A stretch of DNA of 64,000 nucleotides. Source: Tsuneonella sediminis. Lineage in GTDB: Bacteria > Pseudomonadota > Alphaproteobacteria > Sphingomonadales > Sphingomonadaceae. The notes beneath the pieces were generated by a model. That model was not told where the DNA came from. It searched no databases and saw nothing but the letters and a program-made list of their open reading frames with translations. The stretch is from NCBI RefSeq assembly GCF_051912845.1, contig NZ_JBNCBU010000002.1, positions 1-64,000 of the forward strand, read 5' to 3'. This document shows, piece after piece, positions 24,697 through 33,488 of the stretch. Every line of letters starts with the position of its first letter. Position 1 is the stretch's first letter. The position numbers and the translations under genes were made by a program.

Positions 24697-25869
24697 TCAG
24701 ACCGCTTCGATGATGGTCACGTTGGCGATGCCGCCGCCCTCGCACATCGTCTGCAGGCCATACTTGAGCCCGCGCGCATGGAGCGCGTTCAGCAGCGTCG
24801 CCATCAGCTTGGTCCCGCTCGCGCCGAGCGGGTGACCGAGCGCGATCGCCCCGCCGTTGACGTTAAGCCTGTCGGGATCGGCACCCGTGTGCTCGAGCCA
24901 GGCCATCGGCACCGGCGCGAACGCCTCGTTGACCTCGTAAAGGTCGATATCGCCGATCTTCAGGCCAGCCCGGCCAAGCGCCTTGTCCGTCGCGAACAGC
25001 GGTTCCTCGAGCATGATGACCGGATCGCCCGCGGTCACGGTCAGCGTGTGAATTCGCGCCCGCGGGGTAAGGCCGAGTTCCTTCAGCGCCGTTTCGGATA
25101 CGATCAGTGCGGCGCTCGACCCGTCGCAGATCTGGCTCGAACTCGCGGCAGTCAGCTTGCCGCCTTCCTGCAGCAGCTTGACCGAGGCGATGCCTTCCAG
25201 CGTGGCGTCGAAGCGGATGCCCTCGTCCACGGTATGCTCGACCCGCCCCTCGGGCGTGTCGACGGTGATCGGCACGATCTCGCGCTCGAACGCACCCGCC
25301 TTCGTCGCCGCCGCCGCCTTCTGGTGGCTCGCCAGCGCGAAGCGGTCGATCTCCTCCTTCGTCATGCCGTACTTGTCGGCGATCATCTGGGCGCCGGCGA
25401 ACTGCGAGAACATCACGCCGGGAAACTCTTCCTCGAGCCGGGGCGACTTGTAGTGGCCCATGCCCTCCTTCATGTGGAAGGTCAGGTTCGTGCCCATGGG
25501 CACCCGGGTCATGCTCTCGACGCCGGCGGCAATGACCGCGTCCTGGGTACCGCTCATCACCGCTTGCGCGGCGAACTGGATCGCCTGCTGCGAGGAACCG
25601 CACTGGCGGTCGATCGTGACCGCCGGGCATGAACGGGGCAGGCGCGTGCTGGCCAGTACGGCCATTCTTCCCACCTGCATCGCCTGTTCGCCAGCCTGGG
25701 TCACGCAGCCCATGACGACGTCGTCGACCTTCGCGGGGTCGATCCCCGTGCGCTCGACGAGAGCGTCGAGGACCGTAGCGGCGAGATCGACCGGGTGAAT
25801 TCCGGCAAGGCGCCCGCCGCGGCGGCCACCTGCGGTCCTGACGGCATCGACAATATAGGCAGTGGGCAT
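24697..25869 (-). CDS. Acetyl-CoA acetyltransferase (thiolase)
   Basis: A 390-residue thiolase. The nucleophilic cysteine is in TIDRQCGSSQQAI (about residue 88), the histidine in NGGAIALGHPLGASG and the second cysteine in TMCEGGGIANVTII near the C-terminus. It should cleave or condense 3-ketoacyl-CoA in the cytoplasm. Followed on the same strand by an SDR of the hydroxyacyl-CoA dehydrogenase type, it probably works in beta-oxidation. It is read divergently from the 2OG oxygenase gene at 26023. Confidence 0.93.
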   Translation of the reverse strand: MPTAYIVDAVRTAGGRRGGRLAGIHPVDLAATVLDALVERTGIDPAKVDDVVMGCVTQAGEQAMQVGRMAVLASTRLPRSCPAVTIDRQCGSSQQAIQFAAQAVMSGTQDAVIAAGVESMTRVPMGTNLTFHMKEGMGHYKSPRLEEEFPGVMFSQFAGAQMIADKYGMTKEEIDRFALASHQKAAAATKAGAFEREIVPITVDTPEGRVEHTVDEGIRFDATLEGIASVKLLQEGGKLTAASSSQICDGSSAALIVSETALKELGLTPRARIHTLTVTAGDPVIMLEEPLFATDKALGRAGLKIGDIDLYEVNEAFAPVPMAWLEHTGADPDRLNVNGGAIALGHPLGASGTKLMATLLNALHARGLKYGLQTMCEGGGIANVTIIEAV

Positions 25870-26022
25870 CGCGTGTACCTTTCAGACTGGCTTTCTTCGT
25901 TTCCTAGTGGAGCGCCCCTCGGGCGGCAATCGGCCGTTCGCCCCCTCGCGTGGTGTCTTGGCGGCGACAGGGCGCTGCCGTAAGGCCGGAGACCAACGCT
26001 CGGGAAGAGAGGGTCCGCCCGC

Positions 26023-26763
26023 ATGTCCAAGACGCTGTTCGCGGTGAACCCGGAAGCCGACCTGCCGGGGGCACGCGCGCGTTTTTCGCAAACCGGACGG
26101 GCGCAGGTGCGCGACTTCCTGATGCCCGGGGCCGCCCGGGAAATCCGGTCGCTGCTGGAGGACGGGACGCCGTGGGGCCTGTCAGTCCAGGCCGGCGAAT
26201 CCGACCCGCCCGAACAGGTGCGGGCGGATGAGTTGCAAGCCGACCCTGCCGTTCGCCGTCGCGTCGCGGACCGCGCCCGCGAGGCGCACCGCGCGGCGGG
26301 CGCGGGGCAGTTCGCGTTCGTCCATGCCCGCTATTCGCTTGTCGAGGCCTATCTCGGCCGGTGGAACCCGGACGGCGCCCACGACATCCTGCTCGAACAC
26401 CTGAACACGCCGGATTTCCTCGATCCGCTGCGCGCGCTCACGGGCATCCCGGAGATCGTCAAGGCCGATGCCCACGCGAGCCTGTTTGCGCCCGGCCACT
26501 TCCTCACAAGCCACCTCGACGAACATTCGGGCGAAGGCCGGCGGGTCGCCTATGTCCTTAATTTCGCTCCGGACGACTGGTACACCGACTGGGGCGGCTA
26601 CCTCGTCTTCTTCGATGCCGATGGAGATATCGTCGAGGGGTTCAGGCCGCGGTTCAATTCGCTCAATCTCTTTCGCGTGCCGCAGGCGCATTCCGTCACC
26701 TTTGTCCCGCCCTTCGCCCCGGCCACGCGGCTGGCGATCAGCGGCTGGCTGCTGGACCGCTGA
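26023..26763 (+). CDS. 2OG-Fe(II) oxygenase, HxD type (prolyl-hydroxylase-like), copy 1
   Basis: A 246-residue cytoplasmic oxygenase without signal peptide. The iron triad is seen in FLTSHLDEHS (His164, Asp166) and PQAHSVTFVPPF (His223); Arg236 in ATRLAISGW fits the 2-oxoglutarate-binding position. The DWGGYLVFF and NSLNLFRVPQ segments are shared with the oxygenase at 32371-33174, showing the two are paralogues. The family is close to P4H/OGFOD1-type protein hydroxylases, so a protein or peptide substrate is plausible but unproven. It is followed after 9 bases by a TPR-oxygenase gene, forming an operon closed by a strong terminator. Confidence 0.87.
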   Translation: MSKTLFAVNPEADLPGARARFSQTGRAQVRDFLMPGAAREIRSLLEDGTPWGLSVQAGESDPPEQVRADELQADPAVRRRVADRAREAHRAAGAGQFAFVHARYSLVEAYLGRWNPDGAHDILLEHLNTPDFLDPLRALTGIPEIVKADAHASLFAPGHFLTSHLDEHSGEGRRVAYVLNFAPDDWYTDWGGYLVFFDADGDIVEGFRPRFNSLNLFRVPQAHSVTFVPPFAPATRLAISGWLLDR

Positions 26764-26772
26764 CCGCTCGCC

Positions 26773-28437
26773 GTGACCGAGGCCGCTGCCCTTGCCTCAC
26801 GCGCCGCGGCGCTCGCCGCCAGCGGTGACGACGCGGGTGCCGAGCGCGCCTTCGAGGACGCGCTGCGCCGCTTTCCGGCCGATGCGCGGCTGCACAACAG
26901 CGCGGGCAATTTCCACGCTCAGGCCGGACGGGCGCAGCGCGCGCTCGACCTGTTCGACAGGGCGCTCAGCATCGATCCGGCGCTGCACGAGGCGGCCATC
27001 AACGCGGCCATCACGCTCCAGCACCTCGATCGGGCGGGCGAGGCTGCCGCGCGTCTGCACGAACGGGAGAACGCCCTTGCGAGCGACCCCAAGTACTGGT
27101 CCGTGCGAGGACATGCCGAGCGGCTTTCCGGGGCTCTGGACCGGGCGGCGGCCAGTTTCTCGCGCGCGCTCGGGATCGATCCCGCACACCCGTCCGCCCT
27201 GAAGGGCCGCGCGCGCGTCGCGCTCGAACAGGGAGAGGCGCGGGCGGCGGAAGACCACGAACGGGCGCTCGCCCGCAATCCGGGCGATCCGGACCTCGTC
27301 CACGACTATGCGCATGCGCTGCGCGAGGCGGGGCACCACGACGAGGCGCGCACGGTCGCATCGCTGCTGGTCGAAGGGCAACCGGGCTGGCCCGACGGGC
27401 TGGTCCTGCTGGCATCGATGCGGTGGGCCGCCGGCGAGCGGGACCAGTTCGACGACCACTTCGCCGCCGCTACCAGGAGCGGAGCGACGCCCGACATCTA
27501 CCTTGCTTGGGCCAACACGCTGTCGGGGGTCGACCGGCATTCGCGCGCGGCCGAAGTCCTCGCCGCCGCGCGCAGCCGCTGGGCCGACGACCAGCGGCTC
27601 GCGCTCGCCGAGGCCATCGCCGTCGCCGAAAGCGGCGATGCCGCACGTGCTGAGGCGCTCTTTGCAGCAGGGGGGGCGGACCCCGCGCCAGAATGGGCGG
27701 TCGAACGCGCCCGCAACCTGCTGCGCCTGGACGAGCCGCAGCGCGCCGAGGCGCTGCTTGCCCCGGTCGCCGAGACAGACCTGCGCAACGTCGCGGCGTG
27801 GTCGCTGCGCGATCTCGCCTGGCGGATGACCGGGGATGCGCGCCACGCATGGCTTCATGGCCAGGACGGACTGATCCGGATGCTGCCGCTCGGCCTGCCC
27901 GACTTGTCCGATGCACGCGATCTGCTCGACCGGATTCACGCCCACTCGGCGCCGCCGATCGGGCAGTCGGTCAAGGAAGGCAGCCAGACTCGCGGCGCGT
28001 TGTTCGCCCGCACCGAACCGGGCATCGCGGCGATCGGGCGCGCGGTGCTGGCGGCGCTCGAGACCTACCGCGCCGGCCTGCCGCCCGCCGACCCGCGCCA
28101 CCCCCTGCTCGCATTCCGGGATGCGCCGTGGCAGATCACCGGGAGCTGGTCGATCCTGCTGCAGGGCGCCGGCCATCACGCCGCCCACATCCACCCGCTC
28201 GGCGTTCTTTCGTCGGCGGCCTATTTCACCTTGCCCGGCGGCATCGACCGGGCGGACAAGCCCGGCTGGCTGGAACTCGGATCTCCTCCGGAAGGGATGC
28301 GGACCGGGCTTGCGCCCCTGAAAACCATTCGCCCCGTCGAAGGCCATTGCGTGCTGTTCCCCAGCACCCTGTTCCACGGCACGCGCGCGATCGCCGCGGG
28401 GCGGCGCATGACCGTGGCGTTCGACGTCACCGCATAA
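26773..28437 (+). CDS. TPR protein with C-terminal putative 2OG-Fe(II) oxygenase domain, copy A
   Basis: A 554-residue cytoplasmic protein. Residues 1 to about 340 are helical TPR units (for example RALDLFDRALSIDPALHEAA); residues about 385-554 form a putative 2OG-Fe(II) oxygenase domain of the PF13759 type, with GHHAAHIHPLGVLSSAAYF (His472, His474), FPSTLFHGTRAI (His535) and a final RRMTVAFDV. The HxH pattern, in place of HxD, is typical of that family as I know it. The QSVKEGSQTRG motif is shared with the homologue at 36712. Start is GTG 26773. TPRs suggest a protein substrate or partner. It is upstream of, and convergent with, a TonB-dependent receptor gene. Confidence 0.83.
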   Translation: MTEAAALASRAAALAASGDDAGAERAFEDALRRFPADARLHNSAGNFHAQAGRAQRALDLFDRALSIDPALHEAAINAAITLQHLDRAGEAAARLHERENALASDPKYWSVRGHAERLSGALDRAAASFSRALGIDPAHPSALKGRARVALEQGEARAAEDHERALARNPGDPDLVHDYAHALREAGHHDEARTVASLLVEGQPGWPDGLVLLASMRWAAGERDQFDDHFAAATRSGATPDIYLAWANTLSGVDRHSRAAEVLAAARSRWADDQRLALAEAIAVAESGDAARAEALFAAGGADPAPEWAVERARNLLRLDEPQRAEALLAPVAETDLRNVAAWSLRDLAWRMTGDARHAWLHGQDGLIRMLPLGLPDLSDARDLLDRIHAHSAPPIGQSVKEGSQTRGALFARTEPGIAAIGRAVLAALETYRAGLPPADPRHPLLAFRDAPWQITGSWSILLQGAGHHAAHIHPLGVLSSAAYFTLPGGIDRADKPGWLELGSPPEGMRTGLAPLKTIRPVEGHCVLFPSTLFHGTRAIAAGRRMTVAFDVTA

Positions 28438-28469
28438 CCCGGCGCGAAGCCCGGTTCGGAACGCCGGAC

Positions 28470-28513
28470 AAAAAAAGGGCGGCGGTTTCTGCAAACCGCC
28501 GCCCCGTTTTTTT
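28470..28513. terminator. Bidirectional rho-independent terminator
   Basis: GGGCGGCGGTTT (28477-28488), loop CTGC, AAACCGCCGCCC (28493-28504): a perfect 12-base-pair stem with T7 after it on the plus strand and A7 before it, so it can end both the TPR-oxygenase operon and the convergent receptor gene. Confidence 0.93.
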
Positions 28514-28527
28514 CGCGGACTAGCCGA

Positions 28528-31506
28528 TTAGAACTTCAGCTTCGCCGACACGAAGAAGTCGCGACCAAGAACGTCGTAGAAGCTCGGCAGGGTGTTCGCC
28601 TGCTCCGCGGCCGAACCGAGGACCGGCGGCTTCTTGTCGAGCAGGTTGTTCACACCGGCGGTGAGCGAGAGGTTCTCGTTCACGTCGGCGCCGAACGACA
28701 GGTCGAAGTAGCTGATCGCACCGAGGTACGGCTTCGGCAGGAGCGCCGGGTCGGTGCCGATCCGGGTCAGTCCGTTGAAGACGTTGTCGATGCGGCCGTC
28801 CTGGGTCTTGCCCTCGAACCGCCAGCGGCCCGACACCTGCACCGGACCCTGCGAATAGGTCAGGCGTGCGGTGTGGCGGTACTTCGGCAGACCGAAGGTG
28901 CCTTCGCCGATGGTCTCCCGCTCGGGAAGCACGGCGATCGGGGTATTGCGGTACTTGTCGAGGTAGGTGCCGAGGTAGAAGAAGCTCACCCGGCCCGGAC
29001 CGATCGGCATGTTGTAATCGACCTGCACGTCGACGCCGCTGGTTTCGAGGAAACCGACGTTGTCCTGGATGAAGATCGGGTTCTGGCCGCCCGCGGTTTC
29101 ACCCAGCGCACCGGTCGCCCCGCGCTTGCCGATGAACGGCTGGCAGATCGGGCTCGACAGGTTCTGGACCGTGTTGAAGCACAGAGACAGCGCGGTCGCC
29201 AGGCCGCCGAAGCGGGTGCCGATCGTGTCCTCGACCTTGATGTCGAAGTAGTCCGCCGTGATGTTCAGGCGCGGGATGAACGACGGCGAGAAGACGATAC
29301 CCGCGGTGTAGGTATCCGACGTCTCCTGGCGCACGTTCGGGTTGCCGCCGAAGAAGCCCTGGATCTGCGCGTTCGGCTGCACCGCGCGGGTGAAGACGTT
29401 CGCCGCGGGCACACCGTTGGCGATACACAGGTCACGCAGCGTCTGCGTGCGGGTCGCGGCGCTGCCACGATCCGAACAGGGGTCCGTCGCCGCCGGGAAG
29501 CCGGTCGACTGGCCGCCGAACAGGTCCTGCACGTTCGGCGCGCGCACCGCGCGGGCGTACTGCGCCCGGAAGCGGATGTCGCGGATCGGGGCGAAATCGA
29601 TGCCCCCGGTGTAGGTCCAGTTGCCGCCGACCGCCGCAAGCGAATAGTCGGAGTAACGGGCCGCGCCGTTGAGTGACAGGCTGTGGATCATGTTGTCTTC
29701 GATGACCGGCACGCGAAGCTCGGCAAAGGCTTCCTTCACGTCGTACGAACCACCGGTCGGCTGACCCGCGTTGAAGCCCAGCACGTCGCCCGAGGCGAGG
29801 AACGTGTCGGGGATGTAGCGCGAGCTCATCTTGCGGTATTCGCCGCCCAGCGCGAAGCCGATGTCGTCCGCGCCGAGGCCCAGGTTGAACAGCGAGCCCG
29901 AAAGCGAGGCGACGATGTTCTGGAGGTCCGAGTTCTCGAGGTTGGTCGAATCGACCTGGACGTACCGGACCGCGGCCGGATCGGCGAGGCCCGAGCCGAA
30001 CACGTTGATCGGAACGCACCCGGCAGACCGCGCGCTGGCATCGAGGCACTGGAGGGCACCGGTGCTGGAGAAGCTGGTCTGCAGGGCGTTGATGTACCGG
30101 CTGCGCGAGACGTTGCCGCGCTGGATCTGGGTATTGCTCGTACGGGCGTACGAATAGAACAGATCGTAGTTCAGCGTCGGCGTGATCTCACCGCGGAAGC
30201 CGCCAAGGACACGGAACGCCTGGCGGGTTGCCTCCTGGTTACGCGAGCCGGCCGAGAGGAAACGGTACTGAACCGGAGTGGTCGCGTAGCCGTCGCCGCG
30301 AGTGGCCGCATTCGATTCGGCAGCGTCCTGCTGCTGAAGGCGCGTGCGAGTGGCCGCATCGAAGAACGGGCTGGCGATCTGCAGGTTTGCAGTAACGCCC
30401 GTGGGGGTGGGGGCCAGTTCCTGCGCCACGCGGTTGTTCACGTAGCTGAGTTCGCTGTAGAACTGGATTCCGTCGGTGATCTCGTAGCTGCCGTAGGCGC
30501 CGATGAGGTACCGTTCCTGGGGCAGCTGGAGGTAGTTCGCCGGGGCGAAGTTGTAGAGGTCGGCCGGGTCCTGGAACGGACGCACGCCGCCGCCGGTCGG
30601 GTTGAAGATGAACGAGCTGGTGCCCAGCGTGATCGTGCCGATCGGGCCGGTGGCCGAACCCTGGGGCACGAAACCGACTTCGCCGCCGCGCGTGGCGCAG
30701 GTGCTGACGGTGATGCCCGACGGGAACGGCGTGCCGATCTCGGTCTGCGGGTTGGTGCTGCCCGGAACGATGCAGCCGTCGCCAGCCGCCGTGCGCGAGA
30801 AGTCGCGGGCGCCCTGGAACACCGGCTTGCGGCGGGTGTAGTTGGCGAACATCGTCACGTTGCCGCGATTGTCGCCGAAGTCCGTGCCGACTGCCACGTT
30901 CGCCGAGTAGCGCGCGCCGTCGCCGCGCTCGGTGAGCGAGTAGGTCGCGCCGACCTCGATGCCGTCGACTTCGCGCAGGCGGAAGTTGACGACGCCCGCG
31001 ACCGCGTCCGAACCGTAAACGGCCGATGCGCCGCCGGTGACGACGTCCACGCCCGAGATCAGGAACTGCGGGATGGTGTTAAGGTCGACGACCTGGTTGG
31101 TATCGTAGAACATCCAGCGGCGGCCGTTCACCAGCACCAGCGTGCGGGTCGAGCCGAGGTTGCGCAGGTTCAGCGTGACCGCGCCGTTGCCGGGGTTGTT
31201 CGAGAAGCCGGTAACGCCGGGCAGGACCTGCGGCAGCGTGTTGATCACCTGTTCGACGTTCACCGCGCCGCTCAGCTCGAACTCCTCGGCCTGGACGACC
31301 GCGACCGGGCTGGTCGAGGTGAGGTCCTTGCGCTGAATGCGCGAACCCGTGACGACGATCGCACCGCCGACATCTTCACCGCCGGTGAAACCGCCCGAGG
31401 CGATCGGCGCGGACTGCTCGGTTTCCTGCGCGAAGACAGGCGCGGCAACCGCCGACATCATCACCGTACCTGCAAGCAGGTACGCCTTGCTAAACTTGAC
31501 GCTCAT
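28528..31506 (-). CDS. TonB-dependent receptor 1
   Basis: A 992-residue outer-membrane receptor. ATG 31506 gives a signal peptide ending PVFAQ; 30 residues further up in the frame are not needed. The plug domain starts with AIVVTGSRIQRKDL, with LVNGRRW and GGASAVYGSDAVAGVVNFRL, followed by a 22-strand-type barrel and the closing aromatic C-terminus DFFVSAKLKF. It belongs to the large Oar/sugar-peptide type receptors common in sphingomonads rather than a siderophore class. The ligand is unknown. It sits between the oxygenase operon and divergent small-protein gene, within the receptor/oxygenase island. Confidence 0.95.
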   Translation of the reverse strand: MSVKFSKAYLLAGTVMMSAVAAPVFAQETEQSAPIASGGFTGGEDVGGAIVVTGSRIQRKDLTSTSPVAVVQAEEFELSGAVNVEQVINTLPQVLPGVTGFSNNPGNGAVTLNLRNLGSTRTLVLVNGRRWMFYDTNQVVDLNTIPQFLISGVDVVTGGASAVYGSDAVAGVVNFRLREVDGIEVGATYSLTERGDGARYSANVAVGTDFGDNRGNVTMFANYTRRKPVFQGARDFSRTAAGDGCIVPGSTNPQTEIGTPFPSGITVSTCATRGGEVGFVPQGSATGPIGTITLGTSSFIFNPTGGGVRPFQDPADLYNFAPANYLQLPQERYLIGAYGSYEITDGIQFYSELSYVNNRVAQELAPTPTGVTANLQIASPFFDAATRTRLQQQDAAESNAATRGDGYATTPVQYRFLSAGSRNQEATRQAFRVLGGFRGEITPTLNYDLFYSYARTSNTQIQRGNVSRSRYINALQTSFSSTGALQCLDASARSAGCVPINVFGSGLADPAAVRYVQVDSTNLENSDLQNIVASLSGSLFNLGLGADDIGFALGGEYRKMSSRYIPDTFLASGDVLGFNAGQPTGGSYDVKEAFAELRVPVIEDNMIHSLSLNGAARYSDYSLAAVGGNWTYTGGIDFAPIRDIRFRAQYARAVRAPNVQDLFGGQSTGFPAATDPCSDRGSAATRTQTLRDLCIANGVPAANVFTRAVQPNAQIQGFFGGNPNVRQETSDTYTAGIVFSPSFIPRLNITADYFDIKVEDTIGTRFGGLATALSLCFNTVQNLSSPICQPFIGKRGATGALGETAGGQNPIFIQDNVGFLETSGVDVQVDYNMPIGPGRVSFFYLGTYLDKYRNTPIAVLPERETIGEGTFGLPKYRHTARLTYSQGPVQVSGRWRFEGKTQDGRIDNVFNGLTRIGTDPALLPKPYLGAISYFDLSFGADVNENLSLTAGVNNLLDKKPPVLGSAAEQANTLPSFYDVLGRDFFVSAKLKF

Positions 31507-31555
31507 GTTTGAAGTCCCATTCCCTAATGTGATCAAGGAGTTAAAACCCGTATCT

Positions 31556-31571
31556 GGGCGCCGCGGCGCCC
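31556..31571. repeat. 16-bp perfect GC palindrome in the receptor 1 leader
   Basis: GGGCGCCGCGGCGCCC is identical to its reverse complement. In the receptor 1 transcript it would form a 6-base-pair hairpin with a CGCG loop 50 bases before the start codon, followed nine bases later by a short T run on that strand. Confidence 0.5.
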
Positions 31572-31648
31572 GGTGATCCCGGACCCCCCTTTCCGAAGAT
31601 CGGGTCCTGGTCCCGCGCTAGGGGAAACGGGCCTCCGCGAAATCTCAT

Positions 31649-31659
31649 CTAAAGTTAAG
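31649..31659. promoter_or_regulatory. CTAAAGTTAAG element, copy 1
   Basis: This AT-rich quasi-palindrome (CTWAASTTWAG) lies 143 bases upstream of the TonB receptor 1 start and recurs exactly at 33332-33342, at almost the same distance from receptor 2. A shared operator or promoter element is inferred. Confidence 0.5.
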
Positions 31660-31813
31660 CCCGAGGGGCTTTTCACCCTCGCTGTGGCAATTCTGCCGCA
31701 GTTAAACGGTGCGTCGGGAGCGCGCTTTCCGGCGCCTTGCCGGACACAGATTCGGAGTCGAAACGGCACCCGGCATGTGGCACTTACTCCCGGCGAAGCG
31801 GAAGGAAGTCTTG

Positions 31814-32344
31814 ATGCGGTATTCGGTTTGGGTCGCGGTTGGGCTTGGGGCGGCAATGCTCGGAACTGGGGCATCGGCGCAGGAGGAGGGACCGCGCGAC
31901 CGTATCGCCGCGCTCAAGGAATGCCGCGCGATACCTGACGATACCGAGCGACTTGCCTGCCTGGACCGGGTCAGCGGCGACGTCGTCGATGCCGCCGAGC
32001 GCGGCGAAATCCGGATCGTCACTCGCAAAGACGTCGAGGAGACACGCAGGGGCCTGTTCGGATTCACGCTACCCAAGATCAAGCTGTTCGAAGCCGATCG
32101 CGAGGACGGAAGGGAACCGCTCGAGACGCTGGAATCGGTCGTCACGGCGGCGCGCCGGATCGATGCGAAGACCTACCAGTTCAAGATCCGGGACGGCGAT
32201 GCAACCTGGCAGATCAAGGAAGCGCCGGCGCGCTTCATCGGCCCGAAGGCTGGCGACCGGGTGTCGTTCAAGCGCGCCACGCTGGGCAGTTACTTCGTGC
32301 GCATCAACGACCAGGTCGGGGTCAAGGGGCGGCGGATCGATTAG
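31814..32344 (+). CDS. Small exported protein, RLxCxD type, copy A
   Basis: A 176-residue protein starting at ATG 31814 (AAGGAAG upstream) with a signal peptide ending GASAQ. Mature part: a Cys pair in LKECRAIPDDTERLACLDRVS, a helical ETRRGLFGFTLPKIKLF segment, then a beta-rich C-terminal half with WQIKEAPARF and GSYFVRINDQVGVKGRRI. It is paralogous to the protein at 40601 (same ETRRxLFGFxLP and SYFVRxNxQxGVK blocks). The C(x)nRLxCxD pattern occurs in many periplasmic proteins; function is unknown. It is divergent from receptor 1. Confidence 0.82.
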   Translation: MRYSVWVAVGLGAAMLGTGASAQEEGPRDRIAALKECRAIPDDTERLACLDRVSGDVVDAAERGEIRIVTRKDVEETRRGLFGFTLPKIKLFEADREDGREPLETLESVVTAARRIDAKTYQFKIRDGDATWQIKEAPARFIGPKAGDRVSFKRATLGSYFVRINDQVGVKGRRID

Positions 32345-32370
32345 CGCCGCTGCGCCTTTGGCAAAGCCGC

Positions 32371-33174
32371 CTAGGCCGGTCTGGGCCCTTTGCGGAACCA
32401 GCCGGTTATCGAATACCGCCGGCGCGGTGCGAAGGGGGCCACCATCGTCACGCTGTGCGGCTGCGGAACGGCGAACAGATTCAGCGTGTTGAATGCGGGC
32501 ACGAGCGCTTCTGCGAACCCGTCGCCCTCGGGGTGGAAGGCCAGCAGCCCGCCCCAGTCCAGCCGCCAGTCCCGGCTCAGGTTGAGGACATAGGCCGCCA
32601 CGCGGTTCTTGCCCTGCACGCCGTCGTCGTGCGCAGTCAGGAAGTGGCCGGGACCATACGCCGTCGCCTGGGCATCCGCGAACGCGATCTCCGGCTCGTC
32701 CAGCAGGACCCTGACAAGGTCGAGCACGGGTTCCCCCGACAGGAACTCGGCGTACTCGTCGATCAACATGCCCCGCGCGCTCCGCTCGGCGGCGGAATCG
32801 GAAACCCGGATCGTTTCATAGCGATACTGGAAGCCGTAGCGGGCCTGCGCGTAAACCGCCTCGTCAAGTTGCTGCCGCTGCGGCGCGGTCAACGCGGCCT
32901 GCGCCTTGCGGTCCAGTTCGAACAGCTTTTCGCCCGAGTTGAGAACCAGTTTCCAGTCGTTCGATAGGGCCAGCGACTCCAGCATTTCGTCTGCAGCAGC
33001 GCCGTCGAGGAAGCCGGGGATGCGGATGCGGCCCCTTTGCCCGAACTCGGCCTTCAGCGATGCGGAATCCTCGATCCGGCCAAGCGAAAACCGCGTCGGC
33101 GACTGTGCCCCCGTCGCGCGATTGCCGGCCGGCCGGGAAACTCCGCGCGCCTCTATTTTGCCCCTCCCGGCCAT
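32371..33174 (-). CDS. 2OG-Fe(II) oxygenase, HxD type, copy 2
   Basis: A 267-residue oxygenase from ATG 33174 (TTG 33186 and GTG 33183 are alternative starts). Iron ligands are in FLTAHDDGVQG (His182, Asp184) and PQPHSVTMVAPF (His240); Arg residues in RRRYSITGW fit 2-oxoglutarate binding. It shares GHFLTxHxD, RVAAYVLNLS, DWGGLLAF and LNLFAVPQ with the protein at 26023, so it is a paralogue. No signal peptide, so it acts in the cytoplasm. It is read divergently from TonB receptor 2, convergently with the small exported protein gene. Confidence 0.87.
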   Translation of the reverse strand: MAGRGKIEARGVSRPAGNRATGAQSPTRFSLGRIEDSASLKAEFGQRGRIRIPGFLDGAAADEMLESLALSNDWKLVLNSGEKLFELDRKAQAALTAPQRQQLDEAVYAQARYGFQYRYETIRVSDSAAERSARGMLIDEYAEFLSGEPVLDLVRVLLDEPEIAFADAQATAYGPGHFLTAHDDGVQGKNRVAAYVLNLSRDWRLDWGGLLAFHPEGDGFAEALVPAFNTLNLFAVPQPHSVTMVAPFAPRRRYSITGWFRKGPRPA

Positions 33175-33488
33175 GCTCGCCACCAAGTTCCTCGCACGCG
33201 TATTTCGCCCCGTGCCTCCTCGCGATCGGGCCGGCGTTGGCGGCAGTTCGCGGGATCGTCAAGCAACGACGGGAAATGAGTTTCGATCGATAGGTTTGAA
33301 GCACTGTTGCAGGTAAGTCACAGCGCCTTTCCTAAAGTTAAGTCGGAGGCTCTTTAGCGTTGCCCGGACAGGCGAGTTTACGCATGGCGGCCAGCATCAG
33401 CACAGAGGTGCGCACCGCGCAGATTCTGCCTGAATTCCGCAGAGAGGGGGCCGGAGAAGCCCCGTCATCGAAGAGGGACACCTTACTC
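33175..33488. other. Divergent intergenic region and leader of receptor 2
   Basis: This roughly 310-base gap separates the oxygenase copy 2 start from the receptor 2 start. It contains CTAAAGTTAAG at 33332-33342 and a GGGGC/GCCCC hairpin near 33447-33463 just upstream of the receptor ribosome-binding site GAGGGA. I see no supported gene. Confidence 0.55.
33332..33342. promoter_or_regulatory. CTAAAGTTAAG element, copy 2
   Basis: Exact second copy of the 11-base sequence at 31649-31659, 147 bases upstream of the TonB receptor 2 start codon. Confidence 0.5.

Larger units (their letters stand above)
31507..31813. other. 307-base divergent intergenic region
   Basis: The gap between TonB receptor 1 and the small exported protein must hold both promoters. 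It contains a 16-base perfect palindrome (31556-31571) in the receptor leader and CTAAAGTTAAG (31649-31659), a sequence found again upstream of receptor 2. I see no convincing ORF in it. Confidence 0.6.

Noticed and set aside
33175..33488. RiPP precursor gene next to the oxygenases
   Set aside because: No small ORF with ribosome-binding site and core-peptide-like composition was found in the gaps of the island.
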